43,205 bases of DNA from an uncultured bacterium. Lineage in GTDB: Bacteria; Cyanobacteriota; Vampirovibrionia; Gastranaerophilales; Gastranaerophilaceae. Position 1 is the stretch's first letter. Every line of letters begins with the position of its first letter. Shown here one piece after another: positions 24,440 to 31,040 of this stretch. The position numbers and the translations under genes were made by a program. The stretch covers positions 1-43,205 of the forward strand of contig CADBUZ010000019.1 of NCBI GenBank assembly GCA_902797985.1, written 5' to 3'. The notes under the pieces were generated by a model. The model ran no database searches and was not told where the DNA came from. It saw only the letters and a program-made list of their open reading frames with translations.

Positions 24440-26833
24440 TTATATAAACAGGTTTGAGTTAGCATTATTGCTTTCTGAAATATACTTTGCAACTCCACTT
24501 ATTTCAACTCCGTCTATCAGTTCTTCTTCTTTTATACCCATAACATCCATTGACATATTGCAGGCAATAAACTTTACACCGCTGTCTTGAGCTTGTTGTA
24601 TGAGTTCAGACAGGGTTGAAATATTCTTATTCTTCATAACCCATTTCATCATAGCAGAACCCATTCCGCCCATATTCATTTTAGAAAGGGTTAATTTTTC
24701 TGCGCCTTTTGGCATCATAAACCCAAACATTTTATCAATGAATCCTTTTTTAATAGACACGTTTGATTTTCGTAAGATGTTTAACCCCCAAAAAGTAAAG
24801 AACATTGTAACATCTTTACCGCTTGCTTTTGCGCCGTTTGCTATAATAAAAGATGCAAGAGCTTTATCTAAATCATTTGAGAATACAACAATAGTTTGTC
24901 CGTTACCATTATTTATAACTTTATTTTCCATATTTACCTCACTACCTTTTGAGATTGTAGCAATAATTTTTGTCTTATCCTGTTTTAAATCAAGCAAAGT
25001 ATTTCCTGTGCTTTCACACCAAGCACCGATGTCGGACTTAAATCCTCTGTCTGTTGAAGTTACTTCAAAGATATCACCATTATTTGCGTTATTTAGAGCA
25101 TTAGATACCTTCATAATCGGCCCCGGACATTGTAGTCCGCAAGCATCAATTTTAATAACCTCAGAATTTTGGCTATATCCACCTCCGACTGCAACAGGAG
25201 TTTTTGAAGCGACTTTACCTTCTTTATTTTTAGTTATTTCTTTATACAAGGTTATTCCGCCCATAAGAGAATATACGTTATTAAACCCTTTTTGAATCAA
25301 AATTCTTGATGCATTATAACTTGTATAACCTGTATTACAGAAAAGAACCACTTTTTTATCGGTAGGAATCTCATTTAATCTTGAGCGAATTTCACTAATA
25401 GGAATATTAATTGCACCTTCTATTGTTTTTGTTTTATATGCAATATTTGCTCTTACATCAATTAAATACGAGCCTTCCAAATCTTCAAAATATGCAGGTT
25501 TAACAAGCCCTTTAAGTATATTATCGGCACTCATGCCAAGCACATTTACCCCTGAATCTTTTGCTGAGTTATAAGGCGGAGCATAACACAGTTCACTATC
25601 TATAAGCTCCTGAACAGTTCCACTGTTTCTCATAACAGAGCTTATTACATCAATCCTTTTTTCAATACCTTCCTGCCCGACTGCCTGCGCACCTAGTATT
25701 TTCCCGTCAGGTGAGAATAAAAGTTTATAAAGTGTTTGGGTTGAGTCCGGATAATATCCTGCATGAGAATGACCGTAAACAAAAGTTTTCCAATACGGAA
25801 TTTCTTTTTGTTTTAACTGTTTTTCGTTGTTACCGACACTTGCAACAGTCAGACCAAATACTTTCAGGACAGATGTGCCTTGTGAGTTTTTATAGGTTGA
25901 CAGTTTCTTGTTCACTCCACAGATATTGTCAGCAATAATTCTCCCTTGTCTGTTTGCAGGTCCTGCAAGCGGAATAAGGGCATTATCACCTGTTACAAAA
26001 TCTTTTACTTCAACACTATCGCCTGCCGCGTAAATATCAGCATTTGAGGTTTGCATATATTTATCGACTAAAATTCCTCTGTTCACTTCTAAACCTGCAA
26101 CTTTTGCAAGTGCAGTTTCAGGACGGACACCGATTGCCATAATAACAATATCAAATTCAATAACTTTACCTGAATTAAGTATTATGTTGTTATCGTCAAA
26201 ACTTTTTACTCCGTCAGACAGAATAAGATTAACTCCGTTATCTCTCATTTCGTTTTGGGCAACAGATGCGATTTCTTCATCAACAGGGGCAAGTATTTGG
26301 TTTCCCAATTCAACAAGAGTTGTATCCAACCCCATTTCAGTAAGGTTTTCCGCCATTTCAATTCCGATAAAACCACCACCTACAACAACTGCTTTTTTAG
26401 AATTGTTTTGTTGGATATAGTTTTTGATTTTATCTGCATCATTAAGGTTTCTGACTATGAAAGTTTTATCTTTATCCATACCTTCAAAAGGCGGAACAAT
26501 CGGACTTGCACCCTGAGCGAGAACAAGTTTGTCATAGTTCATTTCCTCGCCGTTACTTAAAAACACCTTTTTTTCATCAGGCATAATGTTAATAACTTCA
26601 GTATTCAAAAGGATATCAATATTAAACCAAGATTTGAATTTTTCAGGAGTTGAAACAAGTATTTTTTCTCTTTCGTTAATAACACCTGAAACATAATATG
26701 GCAAACCGCAGTTTGCAATAGAAACTTCATTCGTTTTTTCAATGATTATAATTTCAGCATCTTCATTTAATCTTCTTAATCTTGCGGCACAGCTTGCACC
26801 TGCTGCACCACCGCCTACAATAATAACTTTCAT
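24440..26833 (-). CDS. CoA-disulfide-reductase-like / rhodanese / TusA / DsrE-like fusion protein
   Basis: A 797-residue four-module sulfur-trafficking protein. Residues 1-~320 form a two-dinucleotide-binding (FAD, NAD(P)H) oxidoreductase with VIIVGGGAAGASCAARL and the single redox cysteine C42 in SIANCGLPYYVSG, as in CoA-disulfide or persulfide reductases; ~330-440 is the dimerisation domain. ~455-545 is a rhodanese with active Cys in LFCNTGYTSYNA. ~570-640 is a TusA/SirA domain (DACGLQCPGPIMK, CPxP). ~645-797 is DsrE-like (VVFSNDLDKALASFIIANGA). It should shuttle persulfide sulfur between its own domains in the cytoplasm. GAGG lies 7 bases before the ATG. Lies 77 bases downstream of the RHH/NifX-like gene, same strand. 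Confidence 0.87.
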   Translation of the reverse strand: MKVIIVGGGAAGASCAARLRRLNEDAEIIIIEKTNEVSIANCGLPYYVSGVINEREKILVSTPEKFKSWFNIDILLNTEVINIMPDEKKVFLSNGEEMNYDKLVLAQGASPIVPPFEGMDKDKTFIVRNLNDADKIKNYIQQNNSKKAVVVGGGFIGIEMAENLTEMGLDTTLVELGNQILAPVDEEIASVAQNEMRDNGVNLILSDGVKSFDDNNIILNSGKVIEFDIVIMAIGVRPETALAKVAGLEVNRGILVDKYMQTSNADIYAAGDSVEVKDFVTGDNALIPLAGPANRQGRIIADNICGVNKKLSTYKNSQGTSVLKVFGLTVASVGNNEKQLKQKEIPYWKTFVYGHSHAGYYPDSTQTLYKLLFSPDGKILGAQAVGQEGIEKRIDVISSVMRNSGTVQELIDSELCYAPPYNSAKDSGVNVLGMSADNILKGLVKPAYFEDLEGSYLIDVRANIAYKTKTIEGAINIPISEIRSRLNEIPTDKKVVLFCNTGYTSYNASRILIQKGFNNVYSLMGGITLYKEITKNKEGKVASKTPVAVGGGYSQNSEVIKIDACGLQCPGPIMKVSNALNNANNGDIFEVTSTDRGFKSDIGAWCESTGNTLLDLKQDKTKIIATISKGSEVNMENKVINNGNGQTIVVFSNDLDKALASFIIANGAKASGKDVTMFFTFWGLNILRKSNVSIKKGFIDKMFGFMMPKGAEKLTLSKMNMGGMGSAMMKWVMKNKNISTLSELIQQAQDSGVKFIACNMSMDVMGIKEEELIDGVEISGVAKYISESNNANSNLFI

Positions 26834-26910
26834 ATAACCTCACAAATAATAAATTGCATTTTTATAATACATCTTTTACAGATTTATCTCAATTATTTAC
26901 CCACATTACC

Positions 26911-27525
26911 CTAGTGGTGGCAATGATGTCCTTCGCCATGATGATGACAATGATGATGATCGTGACCTTCTCCACCACAAGCATTTTCACCTGTTTCAAG
27001 AGTATTAGCCATATATTTTTCTAATAATTCTTTAATTTTTAATTCAGGGCAACCTGCTACAACTTCAACACCGTTCATTGCAAACATCATCATAGGTCTG
27101 CCGCCCATACCGCCTGCTAAAACCTTACTTACACCCTGTTCTGAAATCCAACTTGCACTTTGGCAAGAAATTCCTTCTTCAGGAACTCTTTCTTCTATGC
27201 TTAAAATTTCTTTTGTTTCAGGGTTGATTTCTACAAATGTGAATGAATCACAATGCCCAAAGTGTCCACATAATTTTCCTTCTGAAGTCGGAATACAAAT
27301 TTTCATAACTTTATCTCCTTTTAATTTTTCAATATTACTTTGTAATAAAATAGCACTTTCTAACGCTTCCGTATCAGTTATATTATGTCTTTTGGCATAA
27401 TCATGCAAAATATTCAAAATATTTTCGTTAATTCTTCTGTTAAACGGCACTTTTTTAAGACAAGTTTTCTTTCTACCTGCTTGTTCTCGTTTACCGCCCC
27501 ATCCAAATTTTTCATAACATCTCAT
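26911..27525 (-). CDS. RHH-like DNA-binding domain fused to NifX/dinitrogenase-cofactor domain with His-rich tail
   Basis: A 204-residue composite protein. Residues 1-~70 begin with a GGKREQAGRKK motif and a ribbon-helix-helix-like segment (VPFNRRINENILNILHDYA). Residues 74-~175 match the NifX/NafY/NifB C-terminal (dinitrogenase Fe-Mo cofactor) domain: MKICIPTSEGKLCGHFGHCD, VLAGGMGGRPM, VVAGCPELKIKELLE. The last ~25 residues are His/Gly/Cys-rich, a metal-binding tail. An ideal internal start exists: GGAG at 27315-27318 and ATG at 27306, exactly where the second domain begins, so a shorter 131-residue product is likely too. The outer ATG lacks a Shine-Dalgarno but follows a leaderless-type promoter. 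Probably a metal-responsive autoregulator. Confidence 0.78.
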   Translation of the reverse strand: MRCYEKFGWGGKREQAGRKKTCLKKVPFNRRINENILNILHDYAKRHNITDTEALESAILLQSNIEKLKGDKVMKICIPTSEGKLCGHFGHCDSFTFVEINPETKEILSIEERVPEEGISCQSASWISEQGVSKVLAGGMGGRPMMMFAMNGVEVVAGCPELKIKELLEKYMANTLETGENACGGEGHDHHHCHHHGEGHHCHH

Positions 27526-27531
27526 GATAAA

Positions 27532-27569
27532 AGAATAACACCCTAATTTGATTATGTCAATACATAATC
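27532..27569 (-). promoter_or_regulatory. Leaderless promoter with overlapping palindromic operator
   Basis: Minus strand: TTGACA (27555-27560), exactly 17 bases, TATTCT (27532-27537), then 6 bases to the ATG at 27525. A perfect inverted repeat GATTATGT-N4-ACATAATC (27550-27569) covers the -35, suited to binding by a dimeric regulator such as the RHH domain of the gene it controls. Confidence 0.65.
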
Positions 27570-27704
27570 AAGATAATATTTTATGCAACATTAAGACCTA
27601 ACACCATTCTCATATTGTAGTATTCTTGTGTGGACTGTTTCATGATGTGAACTATTCGTTGGTAGATATTATAAGGTTCCAAATTAGTAACCTTTACGAC
27701 ACCA

Positions 27705-27740
27705 TAAAACAGACGATGACTTTGGTTATCGTCTGTTTTA
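27705..27740. terminator. Terminator-like hairpin right of the islet
   Basis: TAAAACAGACGATGAC (27705-27720) with GTTATCGTCTGTTTTA (27725-27740, one G-U). The 18 bases CGACACCATAAAACAGAC starting at 27697 also occur at the left edge (from 24372). Between 27570 and 27704 I see nothing gene-like. Confidence 0.75.
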
Positions 27741-27770
27741 TTGCTCGTATGGCAATGACGCGAATCCGTT

Positions 27771-27833
27771 GAACGAAGTTCATTCGGGTTCAGTGCAAGC
27801 GAGCAGAGGAATGAGCAACGAAGTTGCGAAAGG
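27771..27833. repeat. Right copy of the X repeat with CGAAG mini-hairpins
   Basis: GAACGAAGTTC at 27771-27781, then 49 bases at 27785-27833 that match 24195-24243 with one difference and include GCAACGAAGTTGC (27815-27827). Non-coding. Confidence 0.7.
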
Positions 27834-27883
27834 TGAGCAAGAACAAATCAGAACCACGCTTCTGATTTTGATTGCGAACGGTT

Positions 27884-28071
27884 CCGTTTAATGCGAGCGT
27901 AGCAAGACAGCGGATTTGCGGACGGACGACACGAAGTTAGTCCGGATAGCGAACAGATTTTGTTGGCAGGTACGAAGTACCGCCGAAAACAAAACTCTGT
28001 GAGCGTGGAGCAAATCCAAGACAGTCCCGCCATCGACAAAAAAGGGACAAGCTTTTGCTTGTCCTTTTTTT
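27884..28071 (+). repeat. Right copy of ~181-base direct repeat
   Basis: 188 bases, same as 23975-24155 apart from a 7-base insertion, ending in the tRNA-Leu 3' end copy (28023-28038) and the GGACAAGC hairpin (28038-28072) that also terminates the minus-strand gene at 28098-28343. Confidence 0.85.
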
Positions 28072-28097
28072 TGATTATATGTTTATTATATTTGGTA

Positions 28098-28343
28098 CTA
28101 ATCGTAAAAAATACTTACTTCTGACATTTTAGCATCAATTAATCTTTGAACTTCTTCTTCTGATTTAGTTCCGTCAATCATACCCTGAAGTTGGCAATAA
28201 ATAGTTTCTGCTTCATGTCTTTTTTCTTCTGCTTTTGCAATTTCTTCTTCATTGTCGGTTGCTTCAGCCTCTTTTAAATCTTGACAAGCTTTTATTAAAG
28301 TGTCAGCAGCTTTAATAAATTCAGGGTTAATTTCTACGCCCAT
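28098..28343 (-). CDS. Small helical hypothetical protein
   Basis: An 81-residue acidic, almost wholly helical protein (KAADTLIKACQDLKEAEATD, EEEIAKAEEKRHEAETIY, EEEVQRLIDAKM) with no family I recognise and no signal peptide. GGAG lies 5 bases before the ATG, and the hairpin at 28038-28072 closes it. The three helices with a polar break resemble small YlbF-type or chaperone-like proteins only in general layout. Confidence 0.7.
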   Translation of the reverse strand: MGVEINPEFIKAADTLIKACQDLKEAEATDNEEEIAKAEEKRHEAETIYCQLQGMIDGTKSEEEVQRLIDAKMSEVSIFYD

Positions 28344-28608
28344 ATCAACTCCATGTTTTATAAATTGTAATACTATAATATATAAGTCATAGAATAATTT
28401 GCAATTTTAAAAAAATAAAAATTTGTTACATATATTAATCGTTCATGCTCATACTGAATTCATTCCACAGAGTTAACTCTTAAGAATTATTTCTTTACAA
28501 AACTTCATTTGTAAAAACTACTGTACATAAGCAATTTCCGATGTTTGAGCTATTTTTTTGTAAATAATACAGAAATTTATTGAATTTGTGGTATGTTGTT
28601 GGTATAAA
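28344..28608 (+). promoter_or_regulatory. Intergenic region with promoter of the phosphorylase-like gene
   Basis: Gene-free 28344-28673. TTGAAT (28580-28585), 17-base spacer, TATAAA (28603-28608) form a promoter with a start near 28615. Upstream are a perfect palindrome AGAGTTAACTCT (28469-28480) and an inverted pair TTTACA (28494-28499)/TGTAAA (28510-28515); either may be an operator. The 10-bp-phased HLR1-like pair seen elsewhere is absent. Confidence 0.5.
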
Positions 28609-28673
28609 TATAGAAAATGTTATCTTATAGATAGCTCAAAAGTATTATTATTTTAAAAGAAAAGGATAAAATT

Positions 28674-30365
28674 ATGTCATTACCAAACGTAGCATATTTC
28701 TCAATGGAAATAGCATTAGATCAATCACTAAATACTTATTCAGGTGGTTTGGGTTTCTTAGCAGGTTCACATATGTTGTCTGCAGGATACTTACAAATGC
28801 CTATGGTAGGTGTTACAATGTTGTGGTCTTATGGTTATTATGACCAAAGAATTGACCATTCCGGAAATGTAGAAGTTGCATATATTAGAAAGTATTATGA
28901 TTTTTTAACTGATATAGGTGTAACTGTTGAAGTTGAAACATTTGGCGAAAAAGTTAAAGTAAAAGCATATAGAGTTGAACCAGAACTCTTTGGTGCTTGT
29001 CCTGTATATTTGTTAACAACAGATATTGAAGGTAATAGTGAATGGGCAAAGAGAATTTCTCACAGATTATATGATGGTGATGAAAGAATCAGAATTGCTC
29101 AAGAAACAATTTTGGGTATTGCAGGTATTAGAGTTCTTCAAGAAGTTGGCTACAATTTTGACGTTGTTCATATGAACGAAGGTCATGCTCTTCCTGCAGC
29201 ATTTGAATTGTTAAGACAACATAATGGAGACTTGGCAGAAGTTAAGAAAAGAACAGTATTTACTACTCACACACCTGTTGCAGCAGGTAATGAAGTTCAC
29301 TGGGTTGATACACTTATGCAAGGCGGTTTCTTCTCAGGTTGTTCAAGAGAAAGAGCAATTGAGCTTGGTGGTGAAAACTTCTCACTTACAGTTGCAGCAT
29401 TGAGAATGTCAAGAATTGCTAACGCAGTATCTCAATTGCACGGTTTAGTAGCTAACAAAATGTGGGAATGGGTTGACGGAAGATGTCCAATCAGAGCTAT
29501 TACCAACGCTGTTAACTTACACTATTGGCAAGATAAGAGAATTACAGGTGATGATTCTTCTGAAAAATTACTTGCTACAAAACGTGAAATGAAAGAAGAA
29601 TTATTCAAGTATATAGCGAACGTTGCAGGTAAAAGATTCAACCCTGACGTATTAACAATTACTTGGGCAAGAAGATTTGCTGATTACAAACGTGCTTGGT
29701 TAATTCTTATGGATAAAGATAGAATTAATAAGTTATTAGATGAAGATAAAGTTCAAATCATATTCGCAGGTAAATTCCATCCGGATGATGTTATGGGTAA
29801 AGAAATGTTTAACAAATTGTTAAATCGTTCTCACTCATTAAAGAATGTTGTAGTTCTTCCGGGATATGAACTTCAATTATCTGCAATGCTTAAGAAAGGT
29901 TCAGATATTTGGTTGAATACACCTCTTAGACCATTTGAAGCATCAGGTACATCAGGTATGTCAGCTAATGCCAACGGTGCAGTACACTTATCTATCTTCG
30001 ACGGTTGGACTGTAGAAGGTACTTTTGATGGTATTAACGGTTATACTGTTGAATACGAAGGATTAGATGATGAAATGCCTTGGGAAGAAAGACATTGGAA
30101 AGATCATGAATGTATTATGGATATCATCGAAAATAGAGCTATTCCTACTTATTACAACAATAAGGAAGAATGGGCAAGAATGATGAGACAAGCTATCAGA
30201 ACTGCTGATGCATACTTCAATTCTGATAGAATGGTTGTTGAATATTATAACAGATTGTATAAGCCAATCGCTCATGATGATTCAACTACAGGTGAAACTA
30301 AGAAAGAAATGAATATTTCTGAAACACCTACATTCGATGCTTGGACTTATTCTAACATTAAATAA
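28674..30365 (+). CDS. Alpha-glucan phosphorylase homologue (GT35) lacking the PLP lysine
   Basis: A 563-residue protein of the short alpha-glucan/glycogen phosphorylase family. Family blocks: VAYFSMEIALDQSLNTYSGG, LGFLAGSHMLSAGYL (usual form LAGDHLKSASDL), VHMNEGHALPAAFEL, FTTHTPVAAGNEVHW, WARRFADYKRAWLI, IIFAGKFHPDD and RPFEASGTSGMS. In working phosphorylases the last block reads GTSGMK or GTGNMK, whose Lys binds pyridoxal phosphate; here it is Ser430. It may therefore be catalytically altered, a glucosyltransferase without phosphorolysis, or a binding/regulatory protein. AAAGGA lies 7 bases before the ATG; followed by a terminator, so monocistronic. Confidence 0.85.
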   Translation: MSLPNVAYFSMEIALDQSLNTYSGGLGFLAGSHMLSAGYLQMPMVGVTMLWSYGYYDQRIDHSGNVEVAYIRKYYDFLTDIGVTVEVETFGEKVKVKAYRVEPELFGACPVYLLTTDIEGNSEWAKRISHRLYDGDERIRIAQETILGIAGIRVLQEVGYNFDVVHMNEGHALPAAFELLRQHNGDLAEVKKRTVFTTHTPVAAGNEVHWVDTLMQGGFFSGCSRERAIELGGENFSLTVAALRMSRIANAVSQLHGLVANKMWEWVDGRCPIRAITNAVNLHYWQDKRITGDDSSEKLLATKREMKEELFKYIANVAGKRFNPDVLTITWARRFADYKRAWLILMDKDRINKLLDEDKVQIIFAGKFHPDDVMGKEMFNKLLNRSHSLKNVVVLPGYELQLSAMLKKGSDIWLNTPLRPFEASGTSGMSANANGAVHLSIFDGWTVEGTFDGINGYTVEYEGLDDEMPWEERHWKDHECIMDIIENRAIPTYYNNKEEWARMMRQAIRTADAYFNSDRMVVEYYNRLYKPIAHDDSTTGETKKEMNISETPTFDAWTYSNIK

Positions 30366-30387
30366 GTGATTAAATAAATATTCATAT

Positions 30388-30420
30388 GAAGGTTGGACTT
30401 TTTAGTTCAACCTTCTTTTA
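30388..30420 (+). terminator. Terminator after the phosphorylase-like gene
   Basis: GAAGGTTGGACT (30388-30399) pairs with AGTTCAACCTTC (30404-30415, one G-U), followed by TTTTA. Confidence 0.88.
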
Positions 30421-30443
30421 TTTCAAAAAATTTAAATTAAATG

Positions 30444-30637
30444 TTGACATTTTAGAGAAAATCCTTATATACATGAGCAAACCCCTTAAATTTGTTGATG
30501 GATTTTGAGAAAAACTAGCACAAATGGAGGATATTTAATCAAACTTGTTAAAGTATCTAAAGTTTGTGACGAAGAAATTAACAAACGGTATCGGGGCGAA
30601 GGTGTAACCCCCTTTAAGAAAAAAGAAGGTGTGCATT
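30444..30637 (+). promoter_or_regulatory. Flagellar-operon promoter and ~155-base leader
   Basis: TTGACA (30444-30449) and TATATA/TATACA (30466-30473, spacer 16-18). The leader holds GTTTGT (30562-30567)/ACAAAC (30581-30586) and GGGG (30593-30596)/CCCC (30608-30611) stems just before the fliE ribosome binding site. A frame open from TTG at 30505 to about 30678 overlaps fliE; it has no proper ribosome binding site and I do not call it. Confidence 0.45.
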
Positions 30638-30991
30638 ATGACAAACGGTTTTGGAAGTGGATGGTATCCACATTATGATTTAGCAGCTCGTATACAACAT
30701 ACAAAGTTGGATACAGGTACAATCGGTATGTATCCTGCTCGTATGGAACGTATTGAAGAACCCGGAGTGGGTGATTTTAAAGGAGTTTTATCAGGGTTGA
30801 TTGAAAATTTTAACAAGGATTTGAATGCGCCTGATAATCTTTTAAAAGATGTTATGTCCGGTAATGAAGATGTAGATATCCACGATGTAATGACAGCAAT
30901 GGCAAAAGCGGAAATTAATGTTAACGTTGCGACTACTATTGCGGGTAAAATCATTCAAACATATGATAAAATAATGCAAATACAGGTATAA
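30638..30991 (+). CDS. fliE: Flagellar hook-basal body protein FliE
   Basis: A 117-residue FliE, the adaptor between the MS ring and the proximal rod. The C-terminal two thirds carry the family pattern FKGVLSGLIENFNKD, VDIHDVMTAMAKAEINVN and IIQTYDKIMQIQV. The N-terminal ~45 residues (Gly/Trp/Tyr-rich) are longer and less usual. AAGAAGG lies 8 bases before ATG 30638; the in-frame GTG at 30629 is less likely. First gene of fliE-fliF-(fliG-like)-fliH-flhA. Confidence 0.88.
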   Translation: MTNGFGSGWYPHYDLAARIQHTKLDTGTIGMYPARMERIEEPGVGDFKGVLSGLIENFNKDLNAPDNLLKDVMSGNEDVDIHDVMTAMAKAEINVNVATTIAGKIIQTYDKIMQIQV

Positions 30992-31040
30992 TATAGAATT
31001 ACCACAATTGTGTACAATAATAGACTAGGGTGTAAATAAA

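Noticed and set aside
24600-25295. 231-codon plus-strand ORF inside the sulfur-relay fusion gene
   Set aside because: Antisense shadow of a long, clearly conserved multidomain gene.
27675-27704. A second tRNA ending in CGACACCA at 27697
   Set aside because: Upstream bases do not form a T-arm or acceptor stem; only the last 18 bases resemble the left edge of the islet.
27848-28039. 63-codon minus-strand ORF
   Set aside because: Same peptide segment as the ORFs in the left repeat; it is translated repeat and tRNA-end DNA.
23670-28072. CRISPR array
   Set aside because: Repeats are few, long and unevenly spaced, with no regular spacers and no cas genes.
30505-30678. TTG-initiated 57-codon frame in the fliE leader
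   Set aside because: Reads into fliE in another frame, has no well-placed ribosome binding site (the GGAGG at 30526-30530 lies inside it and leads to no usual start codon), and no family match.
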